Source: Paraescarpia echinospica
Lineage: Eukaryota > Annelida > Polychaeta > Sabellida > Siboglinidae
Direction: 5' to 3'
Length of the DNA stretch: 64,000 nt
Assembly (NCBI GenBank): GCA_020002185.1
Contig: CM034533.1
Location: 48,706,346-48,770,345, forward strand
Position numbers and translations under genes: made by a program. The notes under the pieces were generated by a model, which was given only the letters and a program-made list of their open reading frames with translations, made no database searches and had not been told where the DNA came from. This document shows positions 1-8,971 of the stretch, piece after piece. Position 1 is the stretch's first letter; each line of letters begins with the position of its first letter.

Positions 1-300
1 GTCGTCAAACTGGTCGTCGGACTGGTCGTTGAACTGGTCGTTGGTTGTTGGTCCGGGTTGATTGTTGGGGTCGAGAGGTCGAGTGGTCCCGTAGCCGGAG
101 AAGGCTGCGCCTTCGGTAGCAAAATCCCTTGTCGGACGTTATCACTAGTCATGTTGTTCATCTTCCAAAATGTAAGATATAATGACCACAACAAACAGAC
201 GCAGGTCTTTTATAACAGTTCGACAGAACATAAAGGTCACGTGGTCGTGCCGAACGAACATTTGTCCACTAGGGGATGATGTTTGTAGTTCGTGATGTAT
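1..300. other. non-coding flank with short GGTCGT-rich repeats
   Basis: The first 60 bases are built from variants of a ggtcgtYgaact unit repeated several times. The rest shows no recognisable gene, and the short open frame starting at 58 resembles no family I know. It is probably intron or upstream flank of the GH27 gene whose last exon lies at 1993. Confidence 0.4.
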
Positions 301-818
301 CCGTCAGGGGGCTCTATTGCACGCAAGCGTGCAAGAGACACGAATATTTGCAGTACTCGAACATATAGTTCATAACTTGTCCATCAGATGGCACCACTTG
401 CATAATTAGTCCCGAAAAATTCCGCTAGGTGGCGATATATAGTTTTGGCGGGAAATATTTTAGTTCACCAGCTATCCGACAGGGGCGCTTTTTAAGTTTT
501 GGCGGGAGATATTTTAGTCGCGAAAAATTCCGCTAGGTGGCGCTATCTAGTTTTGGCGGGAAATATTTCAGTTCACCAAATATCCGCCAGGGGCGCTACT
601 TTGGTTTCACCAACTATCCGTCAGGGGGCGCTGTTCTAAATATTTTAGTAGCGAAAAATTCCGCTAGGTGGCGCTATTTTGGTTTTGGAGGGGAATAATT
701 AGTTCACCAACTATCCGACAGGGGGCGCGGTTATATTTTTGGCGGGAATATTTTAGTTCCGAAAAAATCCGCTAGGCGGCGTGCCATTCTAGTTCCGAAA
801 AATTCCGGTAGGGGGCGC
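301..818 (+). promoter_or_regulatory. cluster of eleven CTCF-like motifs, all on the plus strand
   Basis: Eleven 14-base words of the form CCR/GNYAGRKGGCGC occur at 301, 381, 422, 476, 530, 584, 618, 661, 715, 769 and 805. Examples are CCGCTAGGTGGCGC (530, 661) and CCGTCAGGGGGCGC (618). They match the core CTCF consensus as known from bilaterians. Nine of them sit in a decayed tandem array whose linkers also repeat (ttttggcgggaaatatttt, ttcaccaactat). Two motif types, ctaggtggcgc and cagggggcgc, alternate. Motif conservation is higher than linker conservation. CTCF binding is inferred from the motif only; the cluster could also simply be a repeat family. Confidence 0.5.
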
Positions 819-830
819 CACGTGACCTGA

Positions 831-935
831 CCTACATCCGGGTACTTGACCTTGACCTACATCCGGGTACTGTTGCACTTGCACTTGCACCGCGGCGCGA
901 CACCTGCGCGCGGTAAGGGACCTCCTTTACTACTT
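831..935 (+). repeat. short direct duplication
   Basis: The words gacctacatccgggtact at about 829 and 854 are near-identical neighbours. They are followed by a short ttgcacttgcac doublet. There is no coding signal. Confidence 0.5.
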
Positions 936-1250
936 AAGTGTTCTCAGGATCCACCCGGCATCCCCGGCCGCAGGATCCTCAATGTAAGTGTTCTCAGGAT
1001 CCACCCGGCATTCCCGGCCGCAGGATCCTCAATGTAAGTGTTCTCAGGATCCACCCAGCATCCCCGACCGCAGGATCCTCAATGTAAGTGTTCTCAGGAT
1101 CCACCCGGCATCCCCGGCCGCAGGATCCTCAATGTAAGTATTCTCGGGATCCACCCGGCATCCCCGGCCGCAGGATCCTCAATGTAAGTGTTCTCACGAT
1201 CCGCTCGGCATCCTTGGCCACAGGATCCTCAATGTAAGTGTCCTCAACAC
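936..1250 (+). repeat. 50-bp tandem repeat, six full copies plus a partial one
   Basis: Unit starts fall exactly every 50 bases at 936, 986, 1036, 1086, 1136 and 1186, with a partial seventh at 1236. Each unit contains two BamHI-type words (ggatcc or gatcc) and a GC core (cggcatccccggccgcagg). Copies 1 to 5 differ by one to three bases, while copy 6 is clearly more diverged. That gradient suggests growth from the left end by unequal exchange. It is a minisatellite with no sign of coding. Confidence 0.9.
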
Positions 1251-1992
1251 CCGGGTCAGGTGATGTTGCCAGCAGTAAACCCTTCTATGACAGACACCTA
1301 TTCACAGAGAACATCATGTAAGACACAGTGCGCATTTTTCAGTTTAGACCTGAACAAAACAATTTCCAATATCTACTTTGTTGGTTCTGTCCTGTTTGGT
1401 TTGATAGTGTTGTGTTTTAAGAGTTGTACCAATCTTTGTTGTATCCCGTTTTGTACTTTTCGTACGATTTTTACCCATTGCAGTTGCTGTCGCAATACGT
1501 ACGGGGAACCGTGCAGGTATTACACACACGTTCAAAGTGAACACGAGGCTGATACCCCAACGAATTGGCACTTTTACTAATACAAACAACTCACTAGAAA
1601 TTACTGTATATGTGGATTACAATTATTATTATTTTAAACCAATAGTAATTACAACAATGATGACTGCAACAATAGTTCTAGACGTCAACGCGCATGCGCC
1701 TTTTTGTACGCGTTTGTCCGCATCATGACGTAGGCACCTAATTCCTAGGTAACCGGATTTCAGAACAACAGACGCAACATTGTGCTCCGGGCATGTTTAA
1801 GCATTTTTACAATATAGCAGTTTATATTGTATTTTGTAACCAAAGCGTATTTCACACAGAAAATAGCAGTCTGTCTCGTCTTGGATGCGTACGATTTAAC
1901 GATTGTGTTAAGTGGAGACCTCTGTCGGGTACTTTATCTGCATGATTGCTCGTTTAACCATAACGTCTGAGACAAGCCGTAACCCGTTTCAG
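1251..1992. other. non-coding, probably the last intron of the GH27 gene
   Basis: No exon, RNA gene or mobile element is recognisable. The stretch ends in cccgtttcag at 1983-1992, a good 3' splice site that opens directly into the GH27 exon. Confidence 0.45.
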
Positions 1993-2259
1993 TTGCTGGA
2001 CGGCAAGCTGCAGATCTGGAACCGTCCCGTGATGCCCCGCGGCAGTTTCGCCGTCGCCGTGCTGTACGTGAAGGAGTCTGGCTACCCGTACCGGATCAGC
2101 TGGAACCTCAGGACGCTCGGACTGACCAGTCCAGCCGGCTACAACTTCACGGAGGTGTTTGACGGACAGCACCTCGGCTATTTCAAGCCGAGTGACAACT
2201 TCACGTGTCGTGTCAACCCGTCTGGACTCTACTTGATCCGGGCTACCAAGTTACCGTGA
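1993..2259 (+). CDS. last coding exon of a GH27 alpha-galactosidase / alpha-N-acetylgalactosaminidase
   Basis: The exon encodes 88 residues beginning LLDGKLQIWNRP and ending at TGA 2257-2259. The order IWNRP, hydrophobic strand, YPYRI, LG, NFT, then NPSGLYLI matches the C-terminal antiparallel beta domain of lysosomal alpha-galactosidase A and NAGA enzymes. Those enzymes remove terminal alpha-galactose or alpha-GalNAc from glycoconjugates. NAGA fits slightly better because of the PYRYHS-like and NPSGV-like positions. The catalytic TIM barrel is encoded by upstream exons outside the window or too diverged to see. The exon start is set by the acceptor at 1983-1992 in phase 0; an in-frame ATG at 1912 belongs to the intron. 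The following gene-free DNA and an AATAAA at 2774 fit a 3' UTR. Confidence 0.8.
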   Translation: MLDGKLQIWNRPVMPRGSFAVAVLYVKESGYPYRISWNLRTLGLTSPAGYNFTEVFDGQHLGYFKPSDNFTCRVNPSGLYLIRATKLP

Positions 2260-2773
2260 GTGACACACGATGCCCCGTGTCGTGACTGACCGTTACAGCA
2301 CCAGCGTCTTGCACAATGTGGTCGACCGGAAACAAGTTGAATTGACCAAATTCGCGGCTCAGGTGTAGGTGATTTTCTAGCTGAGAACCGTTTTGAACCA
2401 CGATTTAAATGGATTTTCCCGGAGAAACTACGCACTGTTAATACGCGGCTTCAGCATTGCTATCTGCAGACTGCACGCGATCACGTCGACGGAAGACGAA
2501 CAACGAGGGCAGTCAGTACAGTCCACGTTCTCTCTGTTCAGATCGGGGCACTTGACAAATGCACAACAATGAAAAACCGTATTTTTTGCTTTTAGTTAGT
2601 ATGCCTGCATAAAGAGACGTTGTCTGTTCCGCTACTCGGACGTAGCCTCGCAAGACGTGGTAATTGTTGGCTGGACGATTGCCGAGTTGGGTATTGATTG
2701 TGAGCTAACCAAGTGAACACGCCGGCATCAAAGGGCAATTGCAGTTAGCCCCGCCTGCCCCAGTAATACTGCC

Positions 2774-2779
2774 AATAAA
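2774..2779 (+). terminator. poly(A) signal AATAAA of the GH27 gene
   Basis: A canonical AATAAA lies about 515 bases after the GH27 stop codon and is the first one on this strand. It is a plausible end of the 3' UTR. Confidence 0.5.
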
Positions 2780-3830
2780 GAGTGTCCACACTACGAATAT
2801 TTCGGTTACAATATGGGCATTTTGTACATGCAGCATTCAAACTGCGAACACTGTGTCTAGGTTATTAAACGCAATTTGGTGGGCAGTATATCTCCGACAC
2901 ATTTACTGTTGTATATTCACAGGCACTAAAGTAAAACATACACGTGGTCCTTAGGGTTGGCACTCAACTGAACTTTATTTTGTACATCAGTGTATCACTA
3001 CTCACATAGTTCTCAACTACAACGTGTATCACTACGCATCACTACACAAGTAGTCCACAACACGGACATGCATATACACACCCTGTATAACATTTATTCT
3101 AGTATTAAGAACGGCATAATGAAATGGGGGACAGAGCGCCCCGGTGTAAACTCTGCGGGACTCCGACAGCACAATGGTTACCTTCATCGGTGAAGATCAC
3201 GGATGATTTTTAAATAAAGGAAGTCCTACGCACACAAAGTGTCTTCGTCAATACGACAGATATCATTACGTAGCGCCTTGTTTTAGAAACAGTAAACCAA
3301 GTGGCATAACACCTCTGCGACTTACGTCGGTAGTATGTAGAGATACTGATATTCATCGAGTATCGTGGGACATAACGTCCACTGATGTATACATGAAATG
3401 ATTACACGAACGTAATAATGTTGAGATGGTGGTGTGAAGCCATACAACGAAAAAGGAAAAAATAGCAACTACCCGGACCACCGTTGCCAACGTGCGGATA
3501 ACAAAACTAACTCTATCCCAAAGGTTCATCCAGAACCCACCAGGTGTTGTACATCGGAGCTCTTCAAAAGCCTCGATTATCCATGTTCCGTGATGTGGCG
3601 CCACCGTCTGTCGAACACAAGCAAGCTTGATCCAAAGACGTGTTCACTCTGTGGCCAAGTGACTGGTTACACTGAGGGTAATCAACGACATTGACTCTCA
3701 GATTATCTACATTATGTAGTTATAATGACGAAATCGAGATTTTGCTCGGATACTAGACAAGTGCTCCATTATTTTTGTTTAACAAGGACGCTAAAACACT
3801 ACCCCGCCAAAAACACCACGGTTTTTTTTC
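2780..3830. other. intergenic DNA between the GH27 gene and the Polinton
   Basis: Short open frames on both strands overlap around 3353-3694 but resemble no family I know and have no splice-site support. Nothing else is recognisable. The last 50 bases hold loose relatives of the Polinton end motif (aaaacactacc). Confidence 0.4.
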
Positions 3831-4165
3831 AGCGTACTCTCAAAACACCACCGTAGTGTTTTGAAAGTAAGTAGTGATTCAGGCGCCGCGATCAACGGAA
3901 GTGACCTAAGATCAAAGGCTTTTGAGTTTTTTATAAGTAGAATTCCGTCGTTTTTTAGCACTAGAGATGAGAGTAAACGTCAAAGTGATTGATGGGGGTC
4001 ATGAGAAAGAGGGTGTCGCCATCTACTAACTAATCAGGCACTAATAAGGGAAATAAATAGGGTGATTATCGGCCTCTAGTGACTAATCAGGTACTAATTA
4101 GGTAAAAAATTAGGGTAATTAATTAAGTACTAATTAGTAACAAATGAGTAGCGCATTCACTAGAG
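3831..4165 (+). repeat. left terminal inverted repeat of the Polinton
   Basis: This stretch is the reverse complement, with few changes, of 21139-21500. Shared blocks in order are gtagtgattcaggcgccgcg, the cttaggtcac region, the gacccccatcaatc region, ctagtgactaatcaggtac, and the ttagtaacaaatgagtagcg inner edge. The outer part holds gtagtgttttga words in both orientations. Confidence 0.9.
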
Positions 4166-4263
4166 GGTAGCACTAGCAATAACTAAAAGGTTATGTAATG
4201 GTTATGAGTAGCGCATTCACTAGAGGGTAGCACTAGCAATAGCTAAAAGGTTATGTAATGGTT
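4144..4263 (+). repeat. 60-bp tandem duplication inside the left end
   Basis: Two consecutive 60-base copies start at 4144 and 4204 and differ at about one position (caataact versus caatagct). They overlap the inner edge of the inverted repeat. The right end does not show the second copy. Confidence 0.9.
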
Positions 4264-4278
4264 ATGCGGTGTCGCGTG

Positions 4279-4288
4279 CGCTTTATAA
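4279..4288 (+). promoter_or_regulatory. TATA-type promoter of the packaging/virion gene cluster
   Basis: The word GCGCTTTATA lies about 65 bases before the ATPase start. The identical word occurs in the right-hand divergent promoter (18604-18613), which suggests a shared Polinton promoter module. Confidence 0.5.
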
Positions 4289-4351
4289 CGATGTGCTGAC
4301 ATCTAGTGACTAAAAAAGAAAAGCATGTTCCCTAGTGACTGAAAAGCGTCG

Positions 4352-5026
4352 ATGGTGGTGCATATAGGCGATCGTGACGTTGTCGGCGCACCAGATGTTG
4401 CTATGGACGGAAAGTGGAAGCACCCTTTTACGTGTATAGTGTCCGGCCCTACGGGGTGCGGGAAGACTACTTTCGTTGTACGCCTGTTAAAGTTTGCTTC
4501 GTGTATGATTTCGCCGCCACCGGAGAAAATTCTGTGGTGTTACGGCCAGTGGCAGACCGCTTACGACTATAAGGCCGGCGTAGAATTTGTAGACGGTTTG
4601 CCGGATCCGTCGCTTCTGGACACCAAAACGAGGACGCTTCTAGTGCTCGATGACCTGATGTCGGAGACCAATAGTAGCGTCACGACTTTGTTTACTAAAA
4701 AAAGTCACCACTGCAACGCGTCCGTCGTACAGCTTTTGCAGAATCTCTTTCTGAAAGGGAAAGAAAATCGCACAATCAGTTTAAACGCGCAGTATATGGT
4801 CCTCTTCAAGAGTCCCCGGGACGCTGGCCAAGTAGGTCACCTGGCGAAGCAGATGTACCCGGGCGGTATCAACTACATGGTGGAGGCGTACAAGGATGCC
4901 ACGTCGGCCGCCTACGGTTACCTCCTGGTGGATCTGAAACAGGAAACGCCGGAAACCATGCGCCTGCGTACGGAAAATTTCCCCGACGACCCCGTTCAGT
5001 ACGTCTATGTGCCGACGAGACTATAA
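4352..5026 (+). CDS. Polinton packaging ATPase (FtsK/HerA, A32-like)
   Basis: This 224-residue P-loop ATPase is expected to pump element DNA into the capsid. Walker A GPTGCGKT is at residues 32-39 after a short lead strand (HPFTCIVS), and Walker B LLVLDDLM is at 96-103. The short length and the Walker A motif close to the N-terminus are typical of Polinton and A32-type enzymes. The frame is intact. It is the first gene after the left end and precedes the small virion-type genes by 39 bases, consistent with one rightward transcript. The start is the first ATG after the TATA-like word at 4284. Confidence 0.93.
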   Translation: MVVHIGDRDVVGAPDVAMDGKWKHPFTCIVSGPTGCGKTTFVVRLLKFASCMISPPPEKILWCYGQWQTAYDYKAGVEFVDGLPDPSLLDTKTRTLLVLDDLMSETNSSVTTLFTKKSHHCNASVVQLLQNLFLKGKENRTISLNAQYMVLFKSPRDAGQVGHLAKQMYPGGINYMVEAYKDATSAAYGYLLVDLKQETPETMRLRTENFPDDPVQYVYVPTRL

Positions 5027-5065
5027 AAAAGGCGGGGCGCGCCGCGGCCGCCGTCATTCGACAGG

Positions 5066-5410
5066 ATGACAGAGCGCGTGAAGATGCACATCCTTGCCCT
5101 GCAGCTGTTGCGCCGCTACAAGGGGAATACGAATCTGAGAAAGGCGGTAATCACTCACGCGGACGCCGACCTCATCTGCAGTCTGGCCGACTGCGCGTAT
5201 AACATTCTGCGAGGGAACGTGAAATTGACGCCTAACAACCGAAAAGAGCTAATAAAGTACAGGAACAATTTGCGCAAGTTATCGTCGAAAAAAGTAGCCA
5301 TCAAACGGAAGAGGGCCTTCCTGCAGACGGGTTCGGGCGCGTTTCTGACGGCGCTGCTGGCGCCGTTGGCGAGCACCTTTCTGCCCCTCCTCAGGCAGGC
5401 TTTCGGTTGA
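5066..5410 (+). CDS. conserved small basic Polinton protein with hydrophobic C-terminus
   Basis: The 114-residue protein has a helical N-terminal half (ADADLICSLADCAYNILRGN), a Lys/Arg-rich stretch (SSKKVAIKRKRAF), and a hydrophobic or amphipathic tail (FLTALLAPLASTFLPLLRQAFG). I recognise this layout from other invertebrate Mavericks, but no function has been assigned that I know of. QTGSG at about 93-97 fits the adenain cleavage pattern xxGxG and would release the hydrophobic tail. By analogy with adenovirus pVI this suggests a membrane-active virion peptide, which is inference only. The stop overlaps the next gene's first ATG by one base (TGATG), so the two are tightly coupled. Confidence 0.75.
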   Translation: MTERVKMHILALQLLRRYKGNTNLRKAVITHADADLICSLADCAYNILRGNVKLTPNNRKELIKYRNNLRKLSSKKVAIKRKRAFLQTGSGAFLTALLAPLASTFLPLLRQAFG

Positions 5411-6123
5411 TGCAGCACGCGAAGAAGATGGCGCTGGTAGACCCCCGGTTGGTGGAGCGTCTACTTCCGTTACTATCGCAACCGACCACGACCTCGTCGC
5501 GTGTGATGAGTAGCCTGGACAGCGATATGAAAGCCGTTCTCGAGCGTGCAGATTTATCCGAAGGCGAAAAGGTGGCGGCGTACAATCAACTGCTGAGTCG
5601 TTACAACGCCATGGAGGCGTCTCGTGCGCAGCAGCCGATGCGTGTGTCCGTAGTGAAGAACGAGTCGTCGTCCGATCAGTCGCCGCCGCCGCCGCCGCCG
5701 CCGCCTACGTCCGATCAATTACCGGGGGAGATGGAGAGCGAGGTCGTGAAGAGCGTACCGAAAGTGCTGAAAGAAAAGGCCCGCCTCCTGTTGACGCGAC
5801 TGAAGGCCGACCCGCTGATTCGCTGGAACGATCGAGCGGAGCTCGTGTACGACGGTACGCCTATCGCCGGAAGCAATATGGTAGATCTCGTGAACGATCT
5901 CATGCGAACGCGTAAGAGGTCCCCCGCGCCGGTTGGCTGGGAAGCGTTCGGCGACCATATAAGGCGGCTGAACGTCCCTATGGAATTCGTCGGCAACCCC
6001 CAGCGTCGGGCGTATATACAGCGCGAGCAGAAGCGAAAGGGGCGCACTCGGTCCGTCGAGCGCCAGCAGAAGCGAAAGGGGCGCAATCGGTCCGTCGAGC
6101 GTATGCCGTGGTCCAGCTTTTAG
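5410..6123 (+). CDS. conserved Polinton protein with Pro tract and basic repeat tail
   Basis: About 237 residues. The N-terminal part (ALVDPRLVERLLPLL, SSLDSDMKAVLERADLSEGEK) and the central RWNDRAELVYDGTPIAGSN-type block followed by VDLVNDLMR are conserved features of invertebrate Maverick proteins of unknown role. A run of eight prolines sits between them. The C-terminus is a tandem duplication of a 13-residue basic unit (QKRKGRTRSVER, then QKRKGRNRSVER). The ATG at 5410 overlaps the previous stop. The ATG at 5428 (gaagATGG) has a better animal start context and may be the real one. The position between ATPase and integrase suggests a virion or packaging role. Confidence 0.72.
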   Translation: MQHAKKMALVDPRLVERLLPLLSQPTTTSSRVMSSLDSDMKAVLERADLSEGEKVAAYNQLLSRYNAMEASRAQQPMRVSVVKNESSSDQSPPPPPPPPTSDQLPGEMESEVVKSVPKVLKEKARLLLTRLKADPLIRWNDRAELVYDGTPIAGSNMVDLVNDLMRTRKRSPAPVGWEAFGDHIRRLNVPMEFVGNPQRRAYIQREQKRKGRTRSVERQQKRKGRNRSVERMPWSSF

Positions 6124-6124
6124 C

Positions 6125-6322
6125 GCGCGCGCGCCCCCCGTAGAGGATGCCCCCGCCCGAAGATCAGTACTCGTCGTCGTCGTAGCCGTCGTAATTGCGG
6201 CGGTCATCGTCGCCGCCCTCTTGTTCGCCGTATCGTCGTCGGCGCCGCGCCCTCCATGGCGGTGGTGCCCCGGCGGACTCGTGGTGCGCAACGAGAGCGC
6301 CAACAACGCGACGGCCTACTGA
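6125..6322 (+). pseudogene. possible small single-pass membrane protein, start missing
   Basis: One frame is open from just after the preceding gene to TGA 6320-6322. It encodes a strong hydrophobic segment (VLVVVVAVVIAAVIVAALLF) followed by PPWRWCPGGLVVRNESANN, with an N-glycosylation sequon. There is no ATG in this frame. The only nearby ATG (6147) is two bases out of phase and runs into stops in the gtc-repeat tract, so a slippage-type frameshift in that tract may have broken a small membrane gene. The 3' part overlaps the integrase start in another frame. Alternatively the frame is a by-product of gtc/gcc repeats. Confidence 0.4.
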
Positions 6323-7377
6323 AGCGCGCCTACTTCGACCCGAAACGGGCAGGCAGTTATGGCGGAGTCGACGCGTTGCACCGGTCGTCCGCGTTGCCCA
6401 AGCCGATCGTCGGGCGGTGGCTGGCGGCGCAGGACGCCTATACGCTTCACAAGCCGGTTAGGCGCCGATTTAAGCGACGTCGCGTTATCGTGGGCGGTCG
6501 AAACCATCAGTGGCAAGCCGATCTCGTCGACGTGGCTAAACTGAAAAAGCACAACGACGGCATAGCGTTCCTATTGACGGTCATCGACGTCTTCTCGAAG
6601 CGGGCGTGGTGCGTTCCGTTGAAGCGCAAATCCGGTCCGGCGCTCGTCGCGGCCTTCGAGGGGCTGCTGTCGTCACCGCCGCACGTCCTGCAGACCGACA
6701 AGGGGACGGAGTTTCTGAACAGGCCCCTTCAGGCGCTTTTGAAGGCGCGCGGCGTCCACCATTTCGTGACGCACAACGAGGAGACGAAGGCGAGCGCCGT
6801 GGAGCGATTCAATCGTACGCTGAAGACGCGCATGTGGCGGTACTTCACGAAGCATCAGACGCTGAGGTTCGTGGAGCCGTCGCAGGACTTCGTGCGGTCG
6901 TACATCAACGCCTACCATCGAAGCATCGGTAGGACGCCGGCGAGCGTCGACGCGTCGAATCAGTAGAGCGTGTGGCAGCGTCTGTACGGCGGCGGAGGGT
7001 GTCAAAAAAACAAATGCAAACCGAAACTGCGAGCGGGGGATCGCGTACGCATCAGCAAGGCGAAGGGCGTCTTCAAGAAGGGGTACATGGCTAACTGGAG
7101 CGAAGAGCTCTTCACCGTCGTAGATTCGCACCCGGCCGACCCTCCTGTTTACCGACTGATGGACGACGCCGGCACGATACTGGACGGCACCTTCTACGGG
7201 CCGGAGCTACAAAAAGTGATCGTTGCGAAGGACAAACTATATCGGGTGGAAGCCGTTCTACAGAGACGTCGTCGACGACGCGGTAATGGCGAAGAGGTGC
7301 TCGTCAAATGGTTCGGCTATCCGGCCTCGTTCAATAGCTGGATCGACGCCAAGGAGCTCGTGGACTATAAGGGCTGA
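6256..7377 (+). pseudogene. Polinton integrase with chromodomain, one in-frame stop
   Basis: This is a retroviral-type (rve) DDE integrase that would join element ends to host DNA. The catalytic triad is present: D89 in QWQADL, D148 in QTDKGTEF and E183 in AVERFNRT, giving the D-35-E spacing. A beta-rich domain follows (KLRAGDRVRISKAKG). A C-terminal chromodomain comes last (VLVKWFGYP then NSWI), which usually guides insertion to particular chromatin. Reading in the same frame is interrupted once by TAG at 6964-6966, between the core and the C-terminal domains. No frameshift is seen. The core alone may still be made. ATG 6256 has a good context (tccATGG). Confidence 0.92.
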
Positions 7378-7813
7378 TGGCGACGCGTTGTTGGACGGAA
7401 TACGCAGAGCGCTGGAGACTTTCTTCCGACGGCCGGCGCCGCTACCGTTGTCGCTGCGACCGATCCTATCGACGTCGCCCGCAACGTCGGCGAACTCGCT
7501 CTATGATTTATCTGCGTGACCTATAAGGGATGACGACGACGACGCGTTGGATGCGCCACGCGGGGTGCTGGCGACTGCACGAGGCGGGACTGTGCAACGG
7601 CTTTTCGTTTTTTTTTTATAAGGGGACCGTGCTGTATTAGTAGACTGCAGATGAGAAGAGGGCCACGCCACCAACACCACCGTCGCCCCCACGCCCGTCG
7701 ACGAACTCGCTCTATGGTGTGCCTGCGCGGATAAAGGAACGACGCCGTAGCGTCGGACGGCAGTAGCGCGATGTGTACGGACGAGACGACAGCAGCAGCA
7801 GCAGTAGCAGCCA
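7378..7813. other. gap with decayed internal repeats between integrase and membrane gene
   Basis: No gene is supported. Two words recur: ataagggatgacgacgac-like text at 7364 and 7519, and cgaactcgctctatg at 7489 and 7701. They indicate old tandem duplications of 155-220 bases that include the integrase stop region. A ttataagg word at about 7617 could serve as a TATA box for the virion genes. Confidence 0.45.
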
Positions 7814-8140
7814 ATGCAGAAGCCGCCCACCGCCGTCGACTCAGGCGCATTTGTCGCTACACCCGCCGACGACTCATGCGTCTCTCTGGGTGCGCCCGAT
7901 GCCGTCGACGCCTCCTCCGTCACGAGCGTTCCTTGGCGTCTCTGCGGCAACGAATGCCCTAAGGCCGAGATCGTCTTCCTGTGCCAGATCGTCGTCCTGT
8001 ACACGGTGATCGTCGTCAGTATATACAATCTAACGCGCGGCACGGGCGACTCCAACCTGTGGACGGCGCTGCTGAGTAGTTGCCTCGGCTACCTACGGCC
8101 GAGTCCGTCTATGAGGAGGCGCGATGGCGTCTTCGTCTGA
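7814..8140 (+). CDS. conserved Polinton membrane protein
   Basis: The 108-residue protein has a polar N-terminal half and one clear transmembrane segment (IVFLCQIVVLYTVIVVSIYNL), then GDSNLWTALLSSCLGYL. This arrangement recurs in invertebrate Mavericks directly before the minor capsid gene. Its role is unknown; an inner virion or host-membrane protein is plausible. The last 17 bases overlap the minor capsid start, showing compact viral-style packing. The start ATG 7814 is the first in frame. Confidence 0.72.
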   Translation: MQKPPTAVDSGAFVATPADDSCVSLGAPDAVDASSVTSVPWRLCGNECPKAEIVFLCQIVVLYTVIVVSIYNLTRGTGDSNLWTALLSSCLGYLRPSPSMRRRDGVFV

Positions 8141-8969
8141 CTTTTACGTCACGTTGCCGAGCAACGCGTCTATGAAGGCGCACCCCGAAAACACGTTGAC
8201 GCACTACACGACGAATCTGCCGCAGCGCGTCGACCTGTCGTGGGAGTGGGAATGCGGGCTGGTGTCGCTACAGTACACGCATAGCTGGTACAATGTGAGG
8301 CCGGTGGACTCCTACTTCTTAGTGGCGTGCGAGAGGGGGGAGGTGGGCTTTTTCACCACCGAGGACGGGGGAAAAATTGCCCGTCAGGCCAACATTCCGC
8401 ACGGCTTTTACAGCAACGCCAAAAAGCTGATGCGCAAAATCAACGAGGCGTTGACGAAACTGAGCACCGACACGTTCAAGGTGCGAATAGTGTACAGCGC
8501 CATCACTAATCGGATGACGTTGCTTCTATCCCCGGGCGTCGAAATTAACATGCCGCGGGATGGGCGCCTGAAACAGATACTAGGCTTCGAGTCGAACTAT
8601 ATCGCGAGTTACGGGTCGCCCGCGGACGGCGGCTCCCTGCCCCCGGGGTACCTGTTCGAGTGCGAGGCGACCCACCCGGTGGACCTGAGCGGCGGCGTCG
8701 ACACCCTGTTCGTGTACACGGACATCGTGGAGACGCGCATCGTCGGCGACGTATTTGCCCCCCTCACCCGAGCCGTCCCCGTCCACGGTTTGAACGGCAG
8801 CATCGTATCGAACATCTTCGACCGCGTTCAATACGCGCCGCTCCTGCGGCGCCAATTCGATTCGATCGAGATAGATATAAGAGACGACCTCGGTCAGTCG
8901 ATACCATTCGAGAACGGAAAAGTCGTGACGACGCTTCACGTCCGACGCCGCAAGTCGAAACTGTTCTGA
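8124..8969 (+). CDS. minor capsid protein (penton-like)
   Basis: The 281-residue protein begins with a DFYVTLPSNASM motif followed by WECGLVSLQYTHSWYNV. That opening is characteristic of the Polinton minor capsid protein, a single jelly-roll protein thought to form pentameric vertices. The frame is intact, and ATG 8124 (gcgATGGcg) has good context. Upstream it overlaps the membrane protein gene; downstream it is two bases from the core-protein start, then the major capsid gene follows. This order matches other Polintons. Confidence 0.88.
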   Translation: MASSSDFYVTLPSNASMKAHPENTLTHYTTNLPQRVDLSWEWECGLVSLQYTHSWYNVRPVDSYFLVACERGEVGFFTTEDGGKIARQANIPHGFYSNAKKLMRKINEALTKLSTDTFKVRIVYSAITNRMTLLLSPGVEINMPRDGRLKQILGFESNYIASYGSPADGGSLPPGYLFECEATHPVDLSGGVDTLFVYTDIVETRIVGDVFAPLTRAVPVHGLNGSIVSNIFDRVQYAPLLRRQFDSIEIDIRDDLGQSIPFENGKVVTTLHVRRRKSKLF

Positions 8970-8971
8970 CG

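Noticed and set aside
1344..1589. Overlapping open frames on both strands near the GH27 exon
   Set aside because: No splice support, no GH27 barrel motifs and no similarity to known proteins; probably intron.
3781..3870. Exact Polinton ends and 6-bp target duplication
   Set aside because: Both outer edges consist of repeated gtagtgttttga words, so no unambiguous boundary or matching 6-mer could be assigned.
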